From Methylobacterium sp. B4 (GTDB taxonomy: Bacteria > Pseudomonadota > Alphaproteobacteria > Rhizobiales > Beijerinckiaceae), in assembly GCF_003201865.1 (NCBI RefSeq), contig NZ_QJJJ01000002.1, positions 310,001-374,000 of the forward strand: a stretch of 64,000 nucleotides of DNA. Reading direction: 5' to 3'. Made by a program: the position numbers and the translations under genes. Shown one piece after another: positions 43,101-50,473 of the stretch. Below the pieces are notes generated by a model. That model was not told the origin of the DNA, did not search any database, and was given only the letters and a program-made list of their open reading frames with translations. The first letter of the stretch is position 1. Each line of letters begins with the position of its first letter.

Positions 43101-44040
43101 CCTGCCGCTCGTCCTGCCGGTGGAGCGCGGCAGCCCGGTGCCGCTCTCCTACCTCGCGGTGGCCGCCGACCCCTGGCCCGGCGCGATCACCCTGTGGCGC
43201 GCGGATGGCGAGGGCGCTCCCTTCCGGCCCCACCGCACCCTCGACCATCCGGCCTGCCTCGGCCGAACGCGAACCCCCCTGCCACCCGGCCCGCTCTGGC
43301 GCTTCGACCGAAACGCCCGCCTCGACGTGGATTTGCGCCACGCGGAAGGGCTCGCCGCGATCGGCGAGGCTGCCGCGCTCGCGGGCGGCAACCTGTTCGC
43401 CCTGGTCGGGACGGACGGGGTGGTCGAGATCCTGTCCGCGGCCGGGGCCGAACTGACGGGGCCGGAAACCTGGCGGCTGTCCGGCCTGATCCGGGGTCTT
43501 GCCGGGAGCGAGGCCGCCGCGGGCCGACCCGCTCCGACGGGAAGCCTGATCGTGCGCCTCGACGACGGCGCCGTCGCGCCCCTCGTCGACCGCCTCGACG
43601 AGGCGGGCCGGCGCTTCCTCTACCGGGTCGGCCCGGCGGAGCGCGATCCCGCCGATCCGGTCTTCATCGGCTTCGAGGCGACCGCCGGACTCGACTCCTT
43701 CGTTCCCCTGAGTCCGGTCCACCTGCGCGCCCGCCGCGGGCCGGACGGCATCCGCCTGAGCTGGACCCGCCGCGCCCGGCGCGACGCCGATAGCTGGGAG
43801 CCTGCGGACGTGCCTCTCGGCGAGGATGCCGAGGCCTACCGCATCGACATCCTCGCCGATGACGGGCGCATCCTGCGCAGCCTCGCCAGCACGGCCCCGA
43901 GCGCGCTCTACGCCGCGGCGGACGAGGCCGCCGATTTCGGCGCGCTCCGCACCGAGATCGACTTCGCCGTGGCGCAGCTCGGGGCGCGGACCGGCCCCGG
44001 ACCGACCCGGCGGGCACGGGTGAGCCTGCACCGGGCCTGA
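40132..44040 (+). CDS. GTA megatron tail protein with TIM-barrel-like domain (g15)
   Basis: 1302 aa. N-terminal Gly-rich region (GGPIGGMIGRVVGAAGGAVL), then a GTA TIM-barrel-like domain in the middle (YDRAYLKHRLGAGEAFDWFY, AYGKPWIYRPKDLVGWWSNP, KPIWLTEIGIPAVDRG), then phage tail and fibronectin-like parts (ESASFTLSPRRIDLEPGDRV, GLIRGLAGSEAAAGRPAPTG). Host-contact and baseplate function. Uninterrupted, so selection probably kept it until recently. Confidence 0.94.
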   Translation: MATLVLQTAGEAVGSALGGPIGGMIGRVVGAAGGAVLDDGLFGGGAGPRFVEGPRLTELGGLASTEGAPVPRVYGRARIGGTLIWATRPLEVANTTVERAASGSKGGAGGRKTVRTAYSTYANVAIGLCAGEIALVRRIWADGTELDLTTLDLRVHTGSATQDADPLIVAKEGADDAPAYRGLAYVVFERLPLAAFGNRIPQFAFEVIRPVQGLGARIRAICLIPGSTEFGLDPLAVSENAGFGATKPANRFQFQGASDVIASLDALQALCPRLARVSVVASWFGDDLRAGHCTVTPRVDAAAKVTTGEPWVVAGRTRATAALVSRSGDSAAYGGTPSDAGLGRLVAELVRRGLAVVLYPFVMMDVPAGTTLPDPRDPSRLQAPYPWRGRITCDPAPDRSGSPDGTAAATAQVAAFFEGPQGYRAMIRHYAALGADWAAAGSPLSGFILGSEFVSLTRVRGPGGSYPAVDHLRMLAVEVRTRLGAQVRLAYAADWTEYGAHVREGGAEIRFPLDPLFADPAIDAVGIDYYPPISDWRDGSGHRDAADATDIYDRAYLKHRLGAGEAFDWFYADPEDRAAQIRTPITDGAYGKPWIYRPKDLVGWWSNPHVERAGGVETGPTAWIPGSKPIWLTEIGIPAVDRGTNGPNVFPDPKSSENASPPFSRATRDDLIQARGLEAILARFDPAEDSFEPAHNPLSPVYGGRMIAPEDIFVWAWDARPFPAFPDFASVWSDAANWALGHWITGRIEGVELDRLIAAILADLGIEAPSAIEAAGFLDGYVLDRPLSAREALEPLARLFNLDVCVSAGTLRLRDAGAADPVPLRAGDLVPGEGETAALHRMRAQESELPRSIEIGFGDGESPDYRRATAAAARPAGGRRREVRIDAAIVSRRDAVQGLAESLLDAALAGRESASFTLSPRRIDLEPGDRVTLPDDRSGALHRIARIDDSPAGRRIETRAVPSGRRDTGAATPAPRPGRTPPAQPGPVFALPLVLPVERGSPVPLSYLAVAADPWPGAITLWRADGEGAPFRPHRTLDHPACLGRTRTPLPPGPLWRFDRNARLDVDLRHAEGLAAIGEAAALAGGNLFALVGTDGVVEILSAAGAELTGPETWRLSGLIRGLAGSEAAAGRPAPTGSLIVRLDDGAVAPLVDRLDEAGRRFLYRVGPAERDPADPVFIGFEATAGLDSFVPLSPVHLRARRGPDGIRLSWTRRARRDADSWEPADVPLGEDAEAYRIDILADDGRILRSLASTAPSALYAAADEAADFGALRTEIDFAVAQLGARTGPGPTRRARVSLHRA

Positions 44041-44088
44041 ACCGCCGATCCCGACATCCGACCTCGATCCGCGTCAGGGAGGCCGCCC

Positions 44089-45169
44089 GTGGCCGATACC
44101 ACCCCGAGTCTCGCCCTGCCGCTGATCGCGGCGGGGCAGGCGCAGAAACACGTCACCCACAACGAGGCGCTGGCGCTGCTCGACGCGCTCGTGCAACTCG
44201 CCGTTCTCGACAAGGATCGAACCGCGCCGCCCCCCGACCCGACGGAGGGCGACCGCTACCTGATCGCCGCCTCCGACCCGTCCGGCGCCTGGGCGGGCTG
44301 GGCCGGCCGCATCGCCCGCTTCCAGGACGGGGCGTGGCTCGCCCTCCGGCCCCGGGCCGGTTGGCTCGCCTGGGTCGCCGACGAGGCCGACCTCTACACC
44401 TTCACGGGCACGGTCTGGATGTCGTTCCGCGGCACCCTGGATGCTCTGAACGACCTCTCGCGGCTCGGGATCGGCACGGGCGCGGATGCGGACAATCCCT
44501 TCGCGGCCAAGCTCAACAAGGCGCTCTGGACCGCGCGGACGACGGCCGAAGGGGGCAGCGGGGATCTGCGCTACACCCTCAACAAGCAGGCGCCCGGCAA
44601 CGTCCTCTCCCTGCTGATGCAGTCCGGCTGGTCGGGTCGGGCCGAGATCGGCCTGACCGGCGACGACGACCTGCGCGTGAAGGTCTCGCCCGACGGAGGC
44701 CGCTGGTTCGAAGCCTTGCGCATCGCTGGCGCGACGGGGGACGTCGCCTTTCCCGGCCGCGTCACCGTCGCGGGCGTGCCGCTGCCGACGGGGCAGGTGA
44801 TCGCGGGCAACATCGGTGACAACGCCGTCGATGCGGGCGTGACCCGCTACTTCTCCCACGCCCTGTTCGGCGGCCATCCCAGCGAAGTCTGTCTTCCCGG
44901 GGGGGCGAAGGGGGCGGTTCAAGAACCTGCGCATCGTGACGCAACAGGCTCCGGGTGCGGGCCAGCACTGGACCTTCACACTGCAGAAACGGTTCGGCGA
45001 CACCGCGCTGACCTGCACGATTTCCGGCGACGCCAAGGAAGCGGCCGATCTCGTCAACGGTGTCGTCTTCGAAGGCCACGAGCACTGGTGCCTCAAGGTC
45101 GTGTCAAGCGCCGGCGCGCACTTCACGGTCAACGTCCTGTTCTCGCTGTTCTTCGAAAACCTCGATTGA
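44089..45169 (+). pseudogene. DUF2793 tail-fibre-type protein with single-base frameshift
   Basis: The GTG-started frame begins ADTTPSLALPLIAAGQAQKH and VTHNEALALLDALVQLAV, the DUF2793 domain of GTA/phage fibres. The frame holds until a run of seven G (44899-44905). Beyond it the sensible protein continues in the +2 frame: NLRIVTQQAPGAGQHWTFTL, QKRFGDTALTCTISGDAKEA, HFTVNVLFSLFFENLD and TGA 45167-45169. With six G the two halves join (PGGRRGRFKNL). Without a shift the ORF runs to 45318 with an Arg-rich meaningless tail. Mutation, sequencing error or slippage on G7 are all possible. Confidence 0.85.
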
Positions 45170-45346
45170 GGCCGCGTCACGAAACGTCCGCGGCGCCGTC
45201 GATGCCGGGGCGGACGACGCGCCCCGGCCGTATCGCCCGGCGGGCACTTCGAAAGCCTCGGACAAGCGCCCCCTGCCGGCCCCGGCGCGGTGCGCGACCG
45301 GTCCTGCATCCCCGCTGACCACCCCGCCCCGACCCGGAGACACACG

Positions 45347-45907
45347 ATGGATCTCAGCGCCCTCGGTCGCGCCGTCCTGATCGCCCGGGAGGGCCTGCGG
45401 CTGGAGGCCTATCGCGACAGCGTCGGCATCTGGACGATCGGTGTCGGCCACACCGCCGCCGCCGGCCCGCCTCTGCCGCGGGCGGGTCTGCGCATCGGCG
45501 CGGAGGAGGCCGACGCGATCTTCGTCCGCGACGTGGCCCGCTTCGTGCGCGCCGTCGCGGAGGCGATCCCCGAGCCGCTGCCGCAGCACGCCTTCGACGC
45601 CCTGGTCTCGCTCTCTTTCAACATCGGACCGGCGGCCTTCCTGCGCTCCACCGTGCTGCGGCGGCTGCGGGCGGGCGATCGGGAGGGCGCGGCCGGGGCG
45701 ATCCTGATGTGGAACCGGCCGGCGGCCATCATCCCGCGCCGGCAGGCCGAGCACGACCAGTTCCGCACCGCCTACGAAGCCGCCCTCCCGCGCGCCCGGC
45801 GCGGCGATCCGCAGCCCGTGGCGCTTCCGGCCGCCGGCCGTCCCTCACTGGCCGCAGGCGGTCTTGGAGCGCCGACGCGCCGTCTGGCCGCGCCGCGCCC
45901 CCGCTGA
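45347..45907 (+). CDS. Phage-type lysozyme (GH24 endolysin)
   Basis: 186 aa. The catalytic signature E-x8-D-x5-T is in AREGLRLEAYRDSVGIWTIG then VGHT. PLPQHAFDALVSLSFNIGPA, FLRSTVLRRLRAGDREGAAG and WNRPAAIIPRRQAEHDQF follow. Cleaves peptidoglycan for particle release. No signal peptide, so it needs a holin; membrane proteins follow directly. Pro/Arg-rich tail. Confidence 0.93.
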   Translation: MDLSALGRAVLIAREGLRLEAYRDSVGIWTIGVGHTAAAGPPLPRAGLRIGAEEADAIFVRDVARFVRAVAEAIPEPLPQHAFDALVSLSFNIGPAAFLRSTVLRRLRAGDREGAAGAILMWNRPAAIIPRRQAEHDQFRTAYEAALPRARRGDPQPVALPAAGRPSLAAGGLGAPTRRLAAPRPR

Positions 45908-45945
45908 ACCCCGCCCATCCCCTCGACGCGAAAAGGATCGTAGCC

Positions 45946-46467
45946 ATGATCGCCAAGGCAATTCTGCCCTTGCTCCTGCTCGTGCTGCCGCCGGGCACCG
46001 GCGCGGCGGCCGCACACCCCGCCGCGGAGGCGGCCGCGCTCGTCCTGCCCTGGGGCGACGCGGTGCTCGCCCTCGCCCAAGGTCTCACCGCGCTGCTCAC
46101 GCCGGTTCTGGTCGCCGCGCTGGCGGCGGTTCTCGCCCGCATCGGCGGCCCGCTGCGGCTCCTCGTCACCGACGCCCTCGTCGAACGCCTCGTGCACCGC
46201 GCCACCGACTACGCCCTCAACGCCGTCTCCGGCGCGGTCCGCGGGCGCACGCTCACGGTCGCCGTCGGGTCGGCGGTGATCGCCCGCGCCGTGCAGCGGG
46301 CCCTCGATCAGGCGCCGGGCTGGCTGATCCGCGCGGCGGGCGGCGGCGAGGGGCTGGCCGAGAAGGTTTTCCGCTCCCTGAGCCTGGAAGAGGCGGCCAC
46401 CGCCCGCAACACCCTCGAACCCGCGCTCAGGCGCGTCGCCTCGGCCGCACCCGGCGAGGCCGTCTGA
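45946..46467 (+). CDS. Membrane protein of lysis region (holin-like candidate)
   Basis: 173 aa. Hydrophobic N-terminus (MIAKAILPLLLLVLPPGTGA), a second hydrophobic stretch (GLTALLTPVLVAALAAVLAR, about residues 45-68), then an amphipathic region (LVERLVHRATDYALNAVSGA). Unrecognised family. Position right after the lysozyme makes a holin or accessory role possible; this is inference. Confidence 0.6.
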   Translation: MIAKAILPLLLLVLPPGTGAAAAHPAAEAAALVLPWGDAVLALAQGLTALLTPVLVAALAAVLARIGGPLRLLVTDALVERLVHRATDYALNAVSGAVRGRTLTVAVGSAVIARAVQRALDQAPGWLIRAAGGGEGLAEKVFRSLSLEEAATARNTLEPALRRVASAAPGEAV

Positions 46468-46525
46468 TCCTCCGGCCGCGCCGAGACCGGGGGGCGTCGC
46501 GACAGGCGATCCGGAGGGGGCCGCC

Positions 46526-46876
46526 GTGGAGAAGATCGCAACGGAAGCCGCGCGCCTCCTCTTCGCCGACGGCGGTGCCGGCTGGATCGTCGCGGTGCTG
46601 CTGGGGCTCGCCTGCCTCCATCTCTACCGCGACGGCCTGCGCGTGCTGGAGGCGCGCATCGTCGAGACCGGAGCGACCGCCGCCCTGGAGCGCGCCTCGC
46701 AGACCAACGCGGCGGTCGCCGCCGCCCTGGAGAGCCGCACCCGCGTGCTGGAGGATCTAGCCCGCCTCGCCGCCGAGACCGCCCGCGAGGTGGAACGCAG
46801 CGACGAGCGCGCCCGCGAGAAGTTCGAGGAGATCCTGCGGCGGATGGACGACCTCCCGCATCGTCCGAGGCCCTGA
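46526..46876 (+). CDS. Small membrane protein with coiled coil (lysis region)
   Basis: 116 aa. One transmembrane segment (GGAGWIVAVLLGLACLHLYR, about residues 16-36) followed by an alpha-helical, charged C-terminus (ALESRTRVLEDLARLAAETA, REVERSDERAREKFEEILRR). GTG/ATG region preceded by GGAGGGGGCC. Holin- or spanin-like by position; not proven. Confidence 0.6.
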   Translation: MEKIATEAARLLFADGGAGWIVAVLLGLACLHLYRDGLRVLEARIVETGATAALERASQTNAAVAAALESRTRVLEDLARLAAETAREVERSDERAREKFEEILRRMDDLPHRPRP

Positions 46877-46905
46877 CCGACGAACCGCAACGGACGGGAC
46901 GATCC

Positions 46906-47142
46906 ATGTTTGCATCCCTTTTCCCGGCAGGCCCGGCCGGGCTCGGCCGCCATCCCTCGCGGAGGCGCCGCAGCCGCGCCGCCGCGAGCCGGCTCGACCA
47001 AGCCCGCCACGGCTTCGAGCGCTCGCTCACCGTCCTGCGCCGGGCCGCGCTCGATCACATCGACAGCCAGGATCTGGCGAGCCTGACGCTGCGACGCTTC
47101 CTCGATCATGGGCTCGGCGCGGCGGGACGGCCGACACCGTGA
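46906..47142 (+). CDS. Hypothetical Arg-rich protein (78 aa)
   Basis: MFASLFPAGPAGLGRHPSRR then a helix-forming part SRLDQARHGFERSLTVLRRA, LDHIDSQDLASLTLRRFLDH. Last gene of the run on this strand, 29 bp after the previous one. Unrecognised; a coiled helical protein of unknown role. Confidence 0.5.
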   Translation: MFASLFPAGPAGLGRHPSRRRRSRAAASRLDQARHGFERSLTVLRRAALDHIDSQDLASLTLRRFLDHGLGAAGRPTP

Positions 47143-47152
47143 GGCGTCCCGC
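47122..47152 (+). terminator. Hairpin at end of GTA-like cluster
   Basis: GCGGGACG (47122-47129) and CGTCCCGC (47145-47152) make a perfect 8-bp stem overlapping the last stop codon. No T tract follows, so termination is only probable. Confidence 0.4.
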
Positions 47153-47287
47153 AGCGCGCGTCTGCGCACTGGCACTGCGGGAACCGTGGCGGCGGTCCCG
47201 CCTTGTCCCCGACAGCATCGCCGACCCGGACATGGCCCCCGACCCGAGAACAGCATTCGCATCCCCGAAACGGCTCGCTCTCGCGAA

Positions 47288-47305
47288 CATTCAGGGCGCA
47301 TTCAG
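47288..47305 (+). promoter_or_regulatory. Direct-repeat site CATTCAG-N4-CATTCAG
   Basis: CATTCAG at 47288-47294 and 47299-47305, one 11-bp period, the spacing used by OmpR/PhoB-type response regulators. It lies 26 bp upstream of the PepSY gene and 580 bp from the OmpR-type regulator gene, a likely binder. Confidence 0.5.
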
Positions 47306-47330
47306 TGCCCTGAGACGAGAGTTCCCCTCG

Positions 47331-47702
47331 ATGCGCCAAGCTTTCGCCCTGCTGATCGTCGTCTCGACCGCCGCGGTTCTCGCGACGGGCGCGGTCGGCC
47401 CCCTCGCCGAGGAGACCGGCGCCCTGGCGCCCGCCCCTCCGACGCGGGAGGTGCTGAACCGGGGCGACGACTGCCTCTCGCCCGCCGATCTGCGCGAGGC
47501 GGTGGCGGAGAAGCGCGTCGTTCCGCCCATCGCCGCGATCCGCGCGGCCCGGCAGATCGTCCCGCGGGCCGAGATCCAGCGCGCCAGCCTGTGCCGGCAC
47601 GAGGCGGGTCTCGTCTACCTGCTGACGGCCCTGCGCCGCGACGGGCAGTTCACGCGGGTGATGGTCGATGCCCAGTCCGGGCAGGTCAGCGGGCAGTGGT
47701 AG
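47331..47702 (+). CDS. PepSY-domain exported protein
   Basis: 123 aa. Signal anchor MRQAFALLIVVSTAAVLATG, then a PepSY-like domain: LSPADLREAVAEKRVVPPIA, IRAARQIVPRAEIQRASLCR, LVYLLTALRRDGQFTRVMVD and AQSGQVSGQW. Small PepSY proteins are often placed beside and controlled by two-component systems, as here; they may modulate the sensor. ATG 47331. Confidence 0.83.
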   Translation: MRQAFALLIVVSTAAVLATGAVGPLAEETGALAPAPPTREVLNRGDDCLSPADLREAVAEKRVVPPIAAIRAARQIVPRAEIQRASLCRHEAGLVYLLTALRRDGQFTRVMVDAQSGQVSGQW

Positions 47703-47887
47703 CGATGGGGCGGCGTAGCGGAAGTTTTACGGTTTATGAGCGACATCCGGTTGCCCGGAACCTGACCGATCGTCAGTGTCCGCGCATTCGGCCGGCACCT
47801 GCCGCCCCGATTGATTCTGCCCCGAACGGGAAAAGCGGGCGATGGGCCGTCATCGCCGGTGGCGATCTGCTTGAGGAGTGACCGACC

Positions 47888-48565
47888 GTGCGCTTGCTCG
47901 TCGTCGAGGACGACCGTGACATCAACCGTCAGGTCGTCGCCGCCCTGGAAGAGGCCGGATACGTCGCCGACAAGGCCTTCGATGGCGAGGAGGGCGGCTA
48001 TCTCGGCGAGAACGAGCCCTACGACGCGATCATCCTCGACATGGGCCTGCCCAAGGCCGACGGCGTCACCGTGCTCCAGAACTGGCGCCGGGCCGGGGTG
48101 AAGACCCCCGTCATCATCCTGACCGCCCGCGACCGCTGGTCGGACAAAGTGGACGGCTTCGATGCGGGCGCCGACGATTACGTGACCAAGCCCTTCCACA
48201 TGGAGGAGCTGATGGCCCGCGTGCGCGCGATCCTTCGCCGCGCGGCGGGCCATGCCTCGAGCCAGATCGCCTGCGGCCCCGTCACCCTCGACACCCGCTC
48301 GGGCCGCGTCTTCGTGGACGGTGCGCCGGTCAAGCTGACGAGCCACGAGTACCGCCTGCTGTCCTACCTCATGCATCACACCGGCCGCGTCGTCTCCCGC
48401 GCCGAGCTGACCGAGCACCTCTACGACCAGGATTTCGACCGCGATTCCAACACCATCGAGGTGTTCGTCGGGCGCCTGCGCAAGAAGCTCGCCGTGGATC
48501 TGATCCAGACGGTGCGAGGCTTGGGCTACCTGATCGATCCGAACCAGCCGCCCGGGCGGGGGTAG
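47888..48565 (+). CDS. OmpR/PhoP-family response regulator
   Basis: 225 aa from GTG 47888, with TTGAGGAG upstream. Receiver: MRLLVVEDDRDINRQVV, Asp in AIILDMGLPKADG, Thr in IILTARDRWSDK, Lys in DDYVTKPFHMEEL. C-terminal winged helix: LTSHEYRLLSYLMHHTGRVV, HLYDQDFDRDSNTIEVFVGR and LRKKLAVDLIQTVRGLGYLI. Cognate kinase is at 48911, separated by a VapC remnant. Confidence 0.95.
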   Translation: MRLLVVEDDRDINRQVVAALEEAGYVADKAFDGEEGGYLGENEPYDAIILDMGLPKADGVTVLQNWRRAGVKTPVIILTARDRWSDKVDGFDAGADDYVTKPFHMEELMARVRAILRRAAGHASSQIACGPVTLDTRSGRVFVDGAPVKLTSHEYRLLSYLMHHTGRVVSRAELTEHLYDQDFDRDSNTIEVFVGRLRKKLAVDLIQTVRGLGYLIDPNQPPGRG

Positions 48566-48569
48566 GCCG

Positions 48570-48818
48570 TCATGGGTCGCCGAGATCGGCGAGCGCGAAA
48601 TCCTCGCCTTTGTAGAGGAGCGGTACGCCGCGATTTCGCGCGACCGCGTAGGCGAAGCAGGCGCCTATGCTGAGGTCGGCCGGATCTCCCGTTCCTTTCC
48701 CGTGATGCTTGAAGGCATCGGGTGCCCCATCCGCACCTTCCGGGGCCATCGGAGCGAGACCGATCCTCGCAAGGTCGAGCAGCATCTCGATGTTCGCATC
48801 GCGGATGTGCAGGCCCAT
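48570..48818 (-). pseudogene. VapC-type PIN toxin, C-terminal remnant
   Basis: 82 codons. HHGKGTGDPADLSIGACFAY then AVARNRGVPLLYKGEDFALA and DLGDP match the second half of PIN-domain VapC toxins (Gly-Lys-Gly, FAYA, LLYKGEDF). The first half, with the N-terminal Asp of the active site, and any antitoxin gene are absent. The ORF start MGLHIRDANIEM is probably accidental. It sits between the response regulator and its kinase, opposite strand. Confidence 0.75.
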
Positions 48819-48910
48819 GCGCTTCTGGATTTAGCGCTGTGTCGGATCCCGGCGCGCATGATGTACATGCCGGCATCCCCGCGAGCGAGCCGCGTTTCGA
48901 GCCTGGAATC

Positions 48911-50326
48911 ATGACCGACCGCCTCGCCTGGCTGCCCCTGCGCCGCCGCTCCATCGCGGTCCGGCTCGCGGTCTCCTCGTTCCTGTCGAGCACCGCGATC
49001 CTCGTCATCGCGGCCTTCATCCTCACCACGCTCTACCGCGAGAACACCGAGCGCGCCTTCGACAGTCGGCTGCTCGTCTTCGCCAACAACCTCGCCACGG
49101 ATCTCGTCTCCCCGAGCGACCCGGAGGCGCGCTCCTTCTCGCTCGGCGACCCGCGCTTCGATCTGCCCCTCTCGGGCTGGTACTGGCAGGTCGGGCGGCC
49201 CGATGCGAAGCCGCGGGACCTGCGCACCTCGCGCTCGCTCGTCGGCGTGCCGCTGAAAGGGCCGGATCAGGCCGGCACCGCCACCATCGGCCAGATCCGC
49301 CAGGGCTACGGCCGGGGCCAGGACGACCGCAGCTTGCGCATCGTCGAGCGCGACGTCGATGTCGGGGCCGACGGGCGCTACACCGTGCGCGTGGCGGGGC
49401 CGGCCGACGAGATCGTCAACGACGTCGAGCGCTTCCGCTTCTCGCTGTTCATGACCTTCGGCCTGCTCGGCTTCTCGCTCGCGGCGACCGCGCTGCTGCA
49501 GATCCGCTTCGGCCTCGCGCCCTTGCGCAAGCTGCGCACGGCACTGGGCACCATCCGCCGCGGCGAGGCCGACCGGATCGACGGAGAGTATCCGCGCGAC
49601 ATCGCTCCGCTGGCGGGCGAGATCAATCTGCTCATCGAAACCAACCGCGAGATCCTGGAGCGCGCCCGCACCCAGGTCGGCAACCTCGCCCACGCCCTGA
49701 AGACCCCGCTCTCGATCATCGTCAACGAGGTCGGCAGCAGCGAGGCGCCGCCGGAGCTGTCGGAGAAGATCCGCGAGCAGGCGGCGGTGATGCGCGACCA
49801 GGTGAACTACCATCTCGACCGCGCCCGCGCCGCCGCGCTCGCGGGTACGCTCGGCACCTCCACCGAGGTCGAGCCGGCGCTTGCCGGACTGGTGCGAACG
49901 TTCGGAAAAATCTATCGCGACAAGGACATCGCCTACGAGGTCCACGTGGCGCCGGGCCTGCGCTTCCGCGGCGAGAAGCAGGATTTCGAGGAGATGATCG
50001 GCAACCTCGTCGACAACGCCTCGAAATGGGCGAGCGGGCGCGTTTCGATCTCGGCCTCGCCCACGGGCGAGCACGACTATCCCCACCTCCTCGTCTCGGT
50101 CGAGGATGACGGGCCGGGCCTGCCCGAGGAGGATCGCGCCGCCGTGCTCAAGCGCGGCCGGCGCCTCGACGAGACCAAGCCCGGCTCCGGCCTCGGCCTG
50201 TCGATCGTGGCGGATCTGGCCGCGCTCTATCGCGGGCGCTTCCGCCTGGAGGCGGCGGCGCTCGGCGGCCTTCGCGCGGTGATCGAGGTGCCCGGAGACG
50301 CGCCCGCGGGTGCCGGACAACGCTGA
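48911..50326 (+). CDS. Membrane sensor histidine kinase
   Basis: 471 aa. Transmembrane helices near residues 18-42 and 178-200 flank a periplasmic domain of about 135 aa. HAMP-like LRTALGTIRRGEADRIDGEY, phospho-His in NLAHALKTPLSIIVNEV, N box NLVDNASKWASGRV, G1 DDGPGLPEED, G2 KPGSGLGLSIVADLA. Domain plan is PhoQ/FeuQ-like. Pairs with the regulator at 47888. ATG 48911. Confidence 0.94.
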   Translation: MTDRLAWLPLRRRSIAVRLAVSSFLSSTAILVIAAFILTTLYRENTERAFDSRLLVFANNLATDLVSPSDPEARSFSLGDPRFDLPLSGWYWQVGRPDAKPRDLRTSRSLVGVPLKGPDQAGTATIGQIRQGYGRGQDDRSLRIVERDVDVGADGRYTVRVAGPADEIVNDVERFRFSLFMTFGLLGFSLAATALLQIRFGLAPLRKLRTALGTIRRGEADRIDGEYPRDIAPLAGEINLLIETNREILERARTQVGNLAHALKTPLSIIVNEVGSSEAPPELSEKIREQAAVMRDQVNYHLDRARAAALAGTLGTSTEVEPALAGLVRTFGKIYRDKDIAYEVHVAPGLRFRGEKQDFEEMIGNLVDNASKWASGRVSISASPTGEHDYPHLLVSVEDDGPGLPEEDRAAVLKRGRRLDETKPGSGLGLSIVADLAALYRGRFRLEAAALGGLRAVIEVPGDAPAGAGQR

Positions 50327-50473
50327 GTGGTGCCGATGCGGCGAAGGTTACGCTGCAATCCGCCTGTGCTATGGCCGACCTGTCCGCGTGCGTGACGACG
50401 TGTCACCCGAGGCTGATGTCGTGCGGGCCCCGCTCGGGCTCTACACGGGGCCGAGCTTGCATTCTTGGGTCTG

